The notes beneath the pieces are model-generated. The model saw only the letters and a list, made by a program, of their open reading frames with translations. It was not told where the DNA came from and made no database searches. Positions 12,935 through 22,838 of a DNA stretch of 64,000 nt are shown here, in pieces. The stretch is from Sipunculus nudus (Eukaryota; Annelida; Sipuncula; Golfingiida; Sipunculidae), in contig CM049322.1 in NCBI GenBank assembly GCA_026874595.1, positions 30,813,340 through 30,877,339 of the forward strand, given 5' to 3'. The position numbers and the translations under genes were made by a program. The first letter of the stretch is position 1, and the number at the start of each line of letters is the position of its first letter.

Positions 12935-13378
12935 TATTTCCAAAAAATGAAAAATTGATTTCGAGACATTTATAAATAACACAAAATATGTCATTTTCAA
13001 AGCCATAGTTAAAAAAAAATGGCGACCTCATGGTCATATTTAATGAAATCTCGAAAAATCTCATTTGACGACCAATGGCACGAGATTTTGCGAGACTTGC
13101 ATTAATTTTGCATAGAGCATATTAAATGCTACACAATGCAAAAAACTAGACCTCTCTAACTTAAAAAATGAGAAATTATGAGTGAAATTTTCGAATTTTC
13201 TGATTTCCCCCCCAAAAAAGTTACAATGGTAACAATTGACCGGAAAAAATCGCTAGCACTTGGAAAGCTAACATAAAGAGGAATAAAATGAGCTACAGAA
13301 TATGCGGCTACGATTATTATTGATGAAGATATGAAGAAAATAAAAAATTTAGGTTTTTTTTATGACACTGACCTTGAC

Positions 13379-13396
13379 CTTTGACCGATCATGACC
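13379..13396 (-). promoter_or_regulatory. Nuclear-receptor DR1-like motif
   Basis: TGACCTTGACCTTTGACC. The reverse strand contains GGTCAAAGGTCA (a direct repeat spaced by one base) and TCAAGGTCA, the extended half-site known for ERR/NR5A receptors. It is one of about 12 copies across the field. Confidence 0.35.
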
Positions 13397-13480
13397 AAAA
13401 ACAATAGGCTCCGGGGAGAACAGATCTTACACTTTATCTTTAAGTTTCAGAGCGATTGGTGCAAAATTTGGCTGGACTGT

Positions 13481-14569
13481 TTCGCAGAAGAAAATTTTTA
13501 AGGCTTTTTTAGCTTTTTCCCTATAAAATCTCGGTAAATGCAGAAAGCCAAAAAATAAACAAAATACGATAGAGCTTTTCAGGTGACTGTTTATTTACAA
13601 AAGAAATTGGTAGTGCTAGTTCCTGCCGTTTCTGAGATAGCTATGGTTAACCTACAGACGATGGACGACGCTGCACCATAGCATAAGCTCACAGATTCGC
13701 TAATAATTTGTTTCGAGATATAACTGTAAGACATAAGATTTAATAGTTTAAAAAAGATTCTTTCAAAACTGTGGCCTGTAGAATTCTATTAGTGAGACGA
13801 AAGAACAAACAAGCAGGCGACTTTGAGGACAACTGACAAACAAACTGACATACTGACAAAGGGACACAAGGTGAAGACTAGATGACTAAACCAGGTTAGG
13901 GGAAGACCCAGAGGAAGAAAATAAGGTATAATTTATGTAATTGAGGTTTCTTGTTTTGGAGATGTGGCCAAATAATGATATATTGGGGATGTTCGACTGC
14001 AGCGCCCTCTAGTGAACATATCCTGAAGACGACAAATGCGTTTCGTGATATTAGTGAATGGCATGAGATGTAATCGTTTCAAAAGGATTCCTCCAAATAT
14101 CTGGCTTGTCGATTGCTTTATGTGAGATGCAAGAACCAGCAAATAGGCGAATTTGAAGATAACTGACAAACAGACAGACATAATGACAAAGTAACACAAG
14201 ATGGACACCAGATGACGTTACCATGTTTTGCAGAAGGCCAAGTGAAAGAAAATAAGTTACAGTTTGTGTAATATAGGTTTACTCTTACGGAAATATGTCC
14301 AAAAACTGATTTGTTTGGATGGGTCTAGTGCAGCGCCCCCAAGCAGCCATATCCGGAAAATGAAAAATAAGTTTTGAGATATTAGTGTAAAACAAACAAA
14401 CAAACAAGATGACCAGAGGTCACGCGCTTGCCGGAAATGGAAATGATACAGACAGATAGACAGAGAGTGCATGTAGAAACAGTCATATGAATGAGCAACA
14501 TTGTGGGGGCAGCAGAAACGGATAATATGTTTATTTATGCATGCTGACCTTTAACAGCTGCATATCTTT
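13481..14569. repeat. Module B copies with unrelated lead-in
   Basis: 13,481-13,700 is not recognisably part of the modules. From about 13,700 two module B copies follow, with CTCF-like boxes at 13999 and 14330. The block ends in AAACAAACAAACAAGATGACC, AGAGGTCACG and CGCTTGCCGGAAATGG at about 14,440. Confidence 0.7.
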
Positions 14570-15640
14570 CTAGTGTAAAAGGGACCAAGTTCAAAATTTT
14601 TTCATGAAATCCCGTTAATCTGGTTTGACAAGAAGCAGTGAGACGTTTTCAGGTTTGTCATGTCAAGCTGGCCAAATGATATGAAATGCCGAAAACTAGA
14701 CCTGTCTAGCTATAAAAGCCGCTGAGTTACAAGCATTTGCATGACATCTCGTGTTTTCTTGTTTGACGGGAAATGGTGCGAGCTTTGGCGAGATTTCCAG
14801 TTTTGCCATGTCAGGTTTGTCAAATATTACAAAATGCCGGAAACTAGACCTGTCTAGCTGCAAAAGTCGCCGTGTTATCAGCATTTACGTGAAATCATGT
14901 TTTTTTCTCGCTTGACGAGATATAGTACGAGATTTGGCAAGACGAGCAGTTTTATTATGTCAAGACGGCCAAACGTCACGAAATGGCGAAAACTACATCC
15001 GTCTAGCTGTTAAAGTCGCCGAGTTATAAGCATTTCCGTGTACTCTCGTGTTTTCTCGTTTGACGAGATATGGTGCAGGATTTGGCCAGTCTTGTAGATT
15101 TGTCATATCAAACTCTCTAAATGTTATGAAATGGCGAAAACTACATCTGTCTAGCTTTAAAAGTCGTCGAGTTATAAGCATTTCTGTGAAATCTCCTTTT
15201 TTATCATTTGACGAGATATGGTGCGAGATTTGGCCAGTCTTGCAGGTTTGTCATGTCAAGCCGTCCAAACGTTAATGAATGCCAAAAACTAGACCTGTCT
15301 AGCCGTGAAAGTCGCCGACTTATATGCATTTCTGTGAAATCTCGTTTTTCCACATTTGACCAGATATAGTGCGAGATTTCGCCAAGTATCGCAGTTTTAC
15401 TATGTAAAGTTGGCCAAATGTTACCAAATGCCAAAAACTAGACCTGAGTAGCTGTAAAAGTCGCCTAGTTATAAGCATTTCCATGATATCTCGTTTTTTT
15501 CTCGCTTGACGAGATATGGTGCGAGATTTGGCCTGATTTCTTTTCTGGCGTGTCAAGCTGGTCATATGTTATGAAATGCCGAAAACTAGACCTGTGTAGC
15601 TGTAAAAGTCGCCGAGTTATAAGCATTTCTGTGAAATCTC
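14570..15640. repeat. 148-bp satellite, about seven monomers
   Basis: The text ACTAGACCTGTCTAGC or a close variant recurs. Its CTAGA (or CTACA) falls at 14696, 14844, 14993, 15141, 15289, 15438 and 15586, giving spacings of 148, 149, 148, 148, 149 and 148. Each monomer carries TCTCG and CGAGATATGGTGCGAGATTT segments. A partial monomer precedes the first. Similar but more diverged monomers occur inside the higher-order units at 9,780-10,320 and 12,140-12,680. Confidence 0.92.
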
Positions 15641-16390
15641 GTTTTTTCTCGTTTGACGGTAAACCAAGCGAAATTTGACGAGACTTGCAATTGAATGACT
15701 TAGAACCAAGGGGAAGCAGCCTTATGCAAAAAAACTAGACCCTTGAAACATAAGTATTAACCGAGATAGAAGCCAGAAACTGCATATTTTCAGATCGTCA
15801 AGTTTAACCCACAAATTTGGTAACCATGGTAACGGCAGCACAAAGCTACATGTGCGGAGGAATAAGCCAATGTTCCTAGTTTAAGATACAACGATAAAAA
15901 TTGTGCCATGTTTAAAATTATTTTAGATATTGCAGAAAAATGATATGTTACAGTGTTTCAGGTACCACGCCCCCTGGTGGATATTTCCAAAAAATGAAAA
16001 ACTGATTTCGAGATATTTATAAATAACACGAAAAATATCAATTTCAAAGCCATTGTTAAAAAAATGCACGGTACGGCAAATGTAACCATGGTAACGGCAA
16101 ATTTAAGTAAGCTACATGTCAAAAGAAAGGCCAGGTGATGACGAAAAAAATGAGCTATTGCAGAAGTGGATAAGCCTATTTATGGCGAAGTTATAGTGCA
16201 AAAACCGTTAACCATACCTGTCGTGACCTTGACCCTTGACCTTGGAGCTATGTTGACCAAAAACAATAGGGCACCTAGAAATCGGTTTGTCAATCAAGCC
16301 TGTAAGTTTCAAGTTGATTGATGCAAAAGTGTGGCCTGGAGAGTCGTGACAAACAAACAAACAAACAAACAGACAAAGAGACAAAGAGAC
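15641..16390. repeat. Higher-order repeat unit, copy 3 (partial)
   Basis: Follows the 148-bp array directly. It holds palindromes at 15830 and 16082, a CTCF-like box at 15963 and a TGACCT run at 16224. It then passes through an ACAAAC microsatellite into the hairpin minisatellite instead of the usual CGCTTGCCGGAA end. Confidence 0.7.
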
Positions 16391-16620
16391 AAACAGACAT
16401 ACGCAACTGACGAACATGCTTGCCGAAATCGAAGATTTCCGGCAAGCAACAAACATACGCGGGTGATCAACATGCTTGCGAAAATCGAAGATTTCCGGCA
16501 AGCAACAAACATACGCGGGTGATCAACATGCTTGCGAAAATCGAAGATTTCCGGCAAGCAACAAACATACGCGGGTGATCAACATGCTTGCGAAAATCGA
16601 AGATTTCCGGCAAGCAATAA
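16391..16620. repeat. Hairpin minisatellite, 56-bp unit, block 1
   Basis: GATCAACATGCTTGCG starts at 16465, 16521 and 16577 (period exactly 56), preceded by a variant unit. Each unit holds GCTTGCSRAAATCGAAG and GATTTCCGGCAAGC, which can pair into a hairpin; the first unit pairs nearly perfectly. Because 56 is not a multiple of three, several frames stay open, giving false repeat proteins on both strands. Confidence 0.93.
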
Positions 16621-16750
16621 AGTTTCGACTGTGCCTCTAACATGTATGATAATAGATAGGGCCCGGAAAGGCCGACACGCACCGATGCACACGCCGGCTG
16701 CCCACCGTAAGGACCCTTTCGCCACTTGCGGCAATTGCACGTGTCTTCGT
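16621..16750. other. Spacer between repeat blocks
   Basis: Short sequence without a recognisable gene; one end resembles the CTGCCGGCACTTAC-type start of the higher-order units (GCCGGCTGCCCACC near 16,692). Confidence 0.3.
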
Positions 16751-17326
16751 GGTATGTATCAGTTTCAAAAGGATGCCTGCATATCTGTGGCCTATAGGGC
16801 ATGTCACCGTGAAATCGCGAAATCTCATTCGACGAGAAACGATGCAAGATTTTGCAAGATTTTTGGTTGGATCACCGAGAACTCACCAAGGGCTACAAGA
16901 TGCAAAAATTTTGACCTCTCTAGCATAAAAACTGACAGAGTTAAAAGCTGAAAACTGCATATTTTCAAAATTCAAAAATAGAGAAATCTGGCAATAGCGG
17001 ACTTTGGCACCTATGCGCAAAAATAAGCCCATGGACCCTAGTTTAAGGTGCTGTGATGGAAATGGCCCAATCTTTAATAGTTCTTGAGGTATAGCACTAA
17101 AACAAATTTTCATGTTTTTTCATCTGCAACGCCCCCTGGCGGCCATTTCCAAAATCTGAAAAACCCGTTTCGAGATATTCTTATGTTACATAAAATATCT
17201 CAGAATAAGTAAAATTGCTGCAAATTTGAAAAATATCACGAAATTCCATGATTTCTCCCCAAAATTGCGTAACCATGGTAACAGCGAAATGAGGCAATTT
17301 TGCAGTGTTGGAAGTGGCCATGCAGT
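16751..17326. repeat. Higher-order repeat unit, copy 4
   Basis: Carries a CTCF-like box at 17126, an X-box-like palindrome at 17269 (143 bases later) and the TGACCT run at 17411 (142 bases later still) inside the next feature. It shares the TCACCGTGAAATCGCG and GACCTCTCTAGC texts with the other units. Confidence 0.7.
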
Positions 17327-17730
17327 GGCAAATAAAACGGGCTACAGATTAGGTGCCTACGGCTATTTTTGACCAAGGTATGAAGAAAAAACCGTTTTTG
17401 AGCTTTTCGGTGACCCTGACCTTGACCCTTGACCGATCATGACCAAAAACAATAGACTCCGAGAAGAACCGATTATACACTCTATCTATAAGTTTCAGGA
17501 CGATTGGTGCAAAATTGTGGCCTGTAGAGGCAAATAAAACGGGCTACAGATTAGGTGCCTACGGCTATTTTTGACCAAGGTATGAAGAAAAAACCGTTTT
17601 TGAGCTTTTCGGTGACCCTGACCTTGACCCTTGACCGATCATGACCAAAAACAATAGACTCCGAGAAGAACCGATTATACACTCTATCTATAAGTTTCAG
17701 GACGATTGGTGCAAAATTGTGGCCTGTAGA
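17327..17730. repeat. Perfect 202-bp tandem duplication
   Basis: 17327-17528 and 17529-17730 are identical as read, starting GGCAAATAAAACGGGCTACA and ending GCAAAATTGTGGCCTGTAGA. The unit contains one TGACCT run (17411 and 17613). Identity here, against 10-25 percent divergence elsewhere in the field, points to a very recent event or an assembly error. Confidence 0.95.
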
Positions 17731-18244
17731 GCGGGGACATACAGACAAACAAACTAGATGACCTGAGGTCACGCGCTTGCCGGAAATGATGTAAAGTTAG
17801 TCAGATGAACGAGCAGTGTCAAAGTGAAAGAAAATAATCCATAGTTTGTGAAGAAAGAACCAATATTAACAAATTTCTAAAGAAAATAAGATTTTGATAT
17901 ATTTTGATTACCTTGACCTTGACCTTTGACTTAATTGAATAATAAACATACGACTTCCAGATATCATCACAATATATGACAAGTGTAATTTATAAAACGA
18001 TTCCTGCAAAACTGTGGCCAGTAGAATGCTACATTTGAGACGCAAGAACCAGGAAGCAGGCAAAATTGAGGAAAACTGACAAACAGACAAACATACTGAC
18101 AAACTGACCCAAGATTGAGACCAGTTGACTTAATCATATGATGGAGAAACCTCAGAGAAAGAGATAAGAAGCTATAGTTTATGTAAATGAGGTTTATACT
18201 TTTGGAGATATGGGCAAAAAATGATATGTTGTGGAAGTTTGAGT

Positions 18245-18263
18245 GCACCGCCCCCTAGCGGCC
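18245..18263 (-). promoter_or_regulatory. CTCF-consensus-like motif, one mismatch
   Basis: Same 19 bases as at 5021 and 18576; the three boxes of this block (18245, 18576, 18907) are spaced by 331 bases each. Confidence 0.35.
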
Positions 18264-19358
18264 ATATCTGGAAAATGAAAAATTCGTTTCGAGATATTAG
18301 TGTAAGACATAAGATGTAATAGTTTTAAAAGGATTCTTTCAAAACTGTGGCCTGCAGAATGCTACATGTGAGACGCAAGAACCGGCAAGCAGGCGAATTT
18401 GAGGACAACTGAGAAACAGACGGACACACAGACAAAGTGACTTAAGATTGAGACCAAATGAATACACCAGGTTTTTGGAAAGACCCAGAGGAAGAAAATA
18501 AGCTATAGTTTATGTAAATGAGGTTTATAGTTTTGGAGATATGTCCAAAAAATGATATGTTGTGCAAGTTTGAGTGCACCGCCCCCTAGCGGCCAATTCT
18601 GGAAAATGAAAAATCTGTTTCGAGATATAAGTATAAGACATAAGATGTAATAGTTTTAAAAGGATTCTTTCAAAACTGTGGCCTGTAGAATGCTATATGT
18701 GAGACGCAAGAACCGGTAAGCAGGCGAATTTGAACACAACTGAGAAACAGACGGACACACTGACAAAGTGACTCAAGATTTGGAAGAAATGACTCCACCA
18801 GGACTTTGAAAAGACTCAGAGGAAGAAAATAAGCTATAGTTTATGTAATTGAGGCTTACAGTTTTGGAGATATGACCAAAACATGACATGTTGGGGAGGT
18901 TTGCATACAGCGCCACCTAGCGGCCGCATTCAAAAAATGGAAAAACAATTTCGAGATGATAGTGTAGGACTTACGATATGTCAGTTTCCAAAAGATTCCT
19001 GCAAAACTGTGACCTTCAGGGCAAGATTACTGAAATCTCGAAATATCTCGTTTGACGAGATATTATAGGAGATATCGCGAAACTTTTAATTGAATCTTGC
19101 AGTACTTGTTAAATGCTACCTGATGCAAAAAACTAGACCTCCCTAGCTTTAAAACTGACAAAGTTAGAAAAATGAGACCCCTTATTTCAGAATATCATGA
19201 ATTTTCCCCCAAATGCGTATCCATGGTTACGGCAAATTTGAAAGAGCTACACACCAGAAGAAAGGCCTGGGAATGGCGTTTAAAATGAGCTATGTTTGAA
19301 GAAGATACCACTAATAGTAACAAAGATATGAAGAAAAACCCGTTTTGTATACTTTTGA

Positions 19359-19383
19359 TGACCTTGACCTTGACCTTTGACCT
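19359..19383 (-). promoter_or_regulatory. Nuclear-receptor-like half-site array
   Basis: Four TGACC half-sites in a row, spaced so that the reverse strand begins AGGTCAAAGGTCAAGGTCA: a DR1 followed by overlapping TCAAGGTCA half-sites. It is the longest intact copy in the window. It lies 142 bases after the palindrome at 19217. Confidence 0.4.
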
Positions 19384-19500
19384 ATCTCGCCTAAAAACAA
19401 TAGGCTTCTTGCATTTTTTATTATCTATAAAGTGTGTAAGTTTGAAAGTGATTGGTGCAAAATTGAGACCTGTAGAGAGATGACAGACAAACAGACAAAC

Positions 19501-20135
19501 AGACAGACATCCGCGACTGACCAACCAGCTTGCGAAAATCGAAGATTTCCGGCAAGCAACAAACGGAACTGATCAACATACTTGTCGAAATCTCTGATTC
19601 CGGCCAGCAACAAACATACGCGGGTGATCAACATGCTTGCGAAAATCGAAGATTTCCGGCAAGCAACAAACATACGCGGGTGATCAACATGCTTGCGAAA
19701 ATCGAAGATTTCCGGCAAGCAACAAACATACGCGGGTGATCAACATGCTTGCGAAAATCGAAGATTCCCGGCAAGCAACAAACATACGCGGGTGATCAAC
19801 ATGCTTGCCGAATCTTTGATTCGGGCAAGCAACAAACAGACATACGCGACTGACCAACCAACTTGACGAAATGGAAGATTTCCGGCAAGCAACAAACAGA
19901 CAGACAGACAGACGCAAATGACCAACCAACTTCCCGAAATCGAAGATTTCCGGCAAGCAACAAACTGACAGACAGACATACGCAACTGACCAACCAACTT
20001 GCCGAAATCGAGGATTTCCGGCAAGCAACAAACAGACATACGCGACTGACCAACCAACTTGCCGAAATCGAAGATTTCCGGCAAGCAACAAACAGACATA
20101 CGCGACTGACCAACCAACTTGCCGAAATCTCTGAT
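19501..20135. repeat. Hairpin minisatellite, block 2 (56- and 60-bp units)
   Basis: About eleven units of two kinds. The 56-bp kind, as in block 1, starts at 19626, 19682, 19738 and 19794. A 60-bp kind, with GACTGACCAACCAACTTGCC and ACAAACAGACATACG, has a clean period of 60 at 19981, 20041 and 20101. Nearly all units keep the inverted arms around GAAATCGAAGATTTC. The block follows an ACAG microsatellite exactly where other module A copies end in CGCTTGCCGGAA. Confidence 0.93.
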
Positions 20136-20266
20136 ATTCACATACATATATACGTATTTATATACATACATATGCATATTGTTATACATATATATATATA
20201 CTTTATATATATATACTTTAATATATACTTTATATATATACTATATATATATACTATATTTAATAA
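20136..20266. repeat. TA-rich low-complexity tract
   Basis: TATATA runs with repeated ATATACTTTATAT units immediately after the minisatellite. Confidence 0.85.
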
Positions 20267-22616
20267 AATGAAATTGTTCTGTCTGTACATTTAATATTCA
20301 TAACATGCGTCGTCCCACGCATTTTCCCTCCCTCTTTAGAAACATAATGACATTTCAAGGATCTTAATATTATCTTGTCATCTGCTAGGAATTTTTATCA
20401 TACCACAATGGCTACTAAACAATATAATTTTCACTTATTTACAGCGTGATACTTTTTGTACATGTATATTCTGCTTAACGTGTAATTGCAATGTGAAAAT
20501 TTGTGGAGAATCTTTAATTCAATTCATCATTATGATACTATTAAAAGCCATTCAAATCCAAAAATGATCCGTTGATGTCCGACCGGGACATGAAAATCCT
20601 ACTCAGTAGAAGAAAATAATCATACTGCCGGCACGTTAGGTTTAGATGAAATTATTTTTGAACAATTTTTTTACTGGTTTTTCAATATTTTCTTTAATAT
20701 CATGTAGTCTCTAGAGCATCTGGTAAAATTCGATTTTAGCAACAATAGATCACAATGTACGTTACGGACTGTCATGTGTGTGTAGGATCACCCTTTTAGC
20801 TATCAGCTCTGAGCATTCAGTAAGTAGAATCTCGGGTCATACCAGATCGTTTGATGGAAAGGGATCTAAATCACATATTGCAAGTATAAAAGTTACACAC
20901 GTAGATGTTTAGATGATGTTGGAAGAAGAATAAGGTCCCATATACAAACGGTTACCCATATGAAGATAAATCTGTGTAATGTTTTTCACGTGGAAACTAC
21001 TAGCAACAACATACAAATTGTCTCGGTTAAATACATGTCTAGAAATCGTTCGACAATTTTACTTGGCTTATCTCTCTGACATGTTACAAAAGAGTAACTC
21101 TTCACATTTTAATGGGGCATCCATGCCGATTGTGAGGACATAATGTGGAGTTGGCTTTTACTTAAATCCGGTTCTGCACACCATCATACGAGATGAGCTA
21201 CAGAGTCTTGCAGAAACTCACCTAGTCAATAAATTGTCCGGAAAAAATGACACTAGAGGTATATTTTTGTTGTTATGTCTTGTAATCTATAAACACCTAT
21301 GAGATGGTATAGATATATTTCAAGTTACAATCTTTTGATTTAACATCAATGGATTATCTTTGAAAATTGTGAAAGTGTATATGCGCGTAGACGATTTGCA
21401 AACAGGTTTAACATTTTGTCACCCATTCACGTTTTTCATCCATATAAGACACCGGTTTGGAAGACATCTTCTGTCAAACGTCTCATTCTAGAGACCAAGG
21501 GCATCGCACATGCAGAACATGCCCAGTTTTGAAATTATACCCTTAGAGCATTCAAAGATAATATTATTATTATAGGTACAGGTGTGAATATATCATGGCA
21601 AATTTACTGAAACACTGGTATTGTCATATTTGAAAAAGACAGTGACGAAGTGAGAGGTTGAATCCCTGAAGGTTGGGACAATATGCCATGTGTGCAATAT
21701 GTAGCATATTTCCATCCAATGGCTTGAGGAATGCAGACTAGAGGAACGTATGAGAATATAAAAATCAGTATGGTCGTTTATTCAACCAAAATCTATTTAA
21801 GAACAGACCACTATAATTTGATATAATGAAAAGTTTAAATTTAGACATGTGGTTCCTGGTGCGTTATTTACATTATTAACAATACAGTAACTCGAACGGG
21901 AAGTTACATAATTACATAAGCACGGATCACGTTGATCACGGATGAATTAGGATATAAATAATAATAAAGTACATGTTTTTTCTTAAAAGAGATACGTCAT
22001 ATGTTTTTCAGTGATACTTCAATGTCACGAAGTGCTTGGACTCTGGTCCATCAGTTGTTGAACCTTTGCTTTTATAGTATTTATCGTTAGCATATCTGCA
22101 GACGAAGTAATATTGAATCAGAAAGAACGGAGTTTGTTTTTCCAAATTCTGTCTTTGTGAAAATAATTTTATTTACGAGTTCATGTTATTGAACATGAAG
22201 TGTAATTACTGGCAACATATGTCTGCATTTTATTAATGTGTCTGGGAAGCAGTATACATGGAACTAAACTATTGGAACCTCTGCCAAAATACTACATTTA
22301 TTTCAGAATATTTTTCTACTATCAACTTCAATATGGCGCAAATATAAGATCCTTGTTCTGCAAGCCGGCATGTCATTTGAGACCCTGTTTTTTTTTTTGG
22401 GGGGGGGGGGGAGGAGGTGCATTGTCATGTATGATCTGAACCACCATTAAATAAGTATGCAAGTACCAACTTATATCTTAATTGCTTAACATGTCACTTC
22501 AAGATTTTTTTATAAGCCTAAGTGGCAAAGGTTTTTCCATGAGAGCATTCACAATATATGGGCGTAAGCAAAGATCAGAATGGTATATATAAGGTTTGAA
22601 TTGTCGTGCTAGTTTG
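20267..22616. other. Gene-free AT-rich sequence
   Basis: No open frame, splice-flanked exon or repeat array is supported. A poly-T/poly-G run lies at about 22,388-22,411. Confidence 0.5.
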
Positions 22617-22838
22617 TATATACCCTTAAGTGAAGTAGATATATGATACCTTATGTCGACTAGCTGGTGTTGTTACTCTTGACACAAGCTTTCTGGGGTA
22701 CAGCCCCCTTCTTCAGGTGTAAAAATCATTTTTACACCTGAAGAAGGGGGCTGTACCAACAAAAGCTTGAGTCAAGAGTAGCAACACCAGCTAGTCGACA
22801 TTAAGGTATCATATATCTACTTCACTTAAGGGTATATA
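22617..22838. repeat. 222-bp near-perfect inverted repeat (palindrome)
   Basis: Two arms of about 110 bases meet at 22727 with almost no loop (AAAAATCATTTTT). Matching texts are TATATACCCTTAAG with CTTAAGGGTATATA, GTCGACTAGCTGGTGTTG with CAACACCAGCTAGTCGAC, and CCCCCTTCTTCAGGTG with CACCTGAAGAAGGGGG. Only a few mismatches and one small indel are seen, mainly around TTCTGGGGTAC against GTACCAACAA. Possibly an inverted dimer of an element end. Confidence 0.93.

Larger units (their letters stand above)
12069..13480. repeat. Higher-order repeat unit, copy 2
   Basis: Same order of parts as 9,714-11,400: a start near CTGCCGGCACTTACC, CGAGA-rich monomers, a palindrome at 12773, a CTCF-like box at 12916, a palindrome at 13220 and a TGACCT run at 13379. 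The copy breaks off after GATTGGTGCAAAATTTGG and passes into unrelated sequence. Confidence 0.75.
17731..19500. repeat. Composite repeat block, second copy of 4,540-5,930
   Basis: From AGATGACCTGAGGTCACGCG on, the block follows the order of 4,540-5,930 almost text for text: GTAAAGTTAGTCAGATGAAC, a TGACCT run (17914), module B copies, then module A with a palindrome at 19217 and a TGACCT run at 19359. It has one more module B copy (CTCF-like boxes at 18245, 18576 and 18907) than the first block (5021 and 5352). Confidence 0.85.

Noticed and set aside
16208-16847. Overlapping repeat-rich open frames on both strands over the minisatellite, looking like a Cys-rich repeat protein
   Set aside because: The 56-bp period is not a multiple of three, so several frames remain open at once; same for 19,425-20,294. 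No splice or start context.
16391-20135. Palindromic repeats at regular spacing, CRISPR-like at first sight
   Set aside because: Linkers between hairpins are themselves repeated rather than unique spacers, there are no cas genes, and the context is an animal genome.
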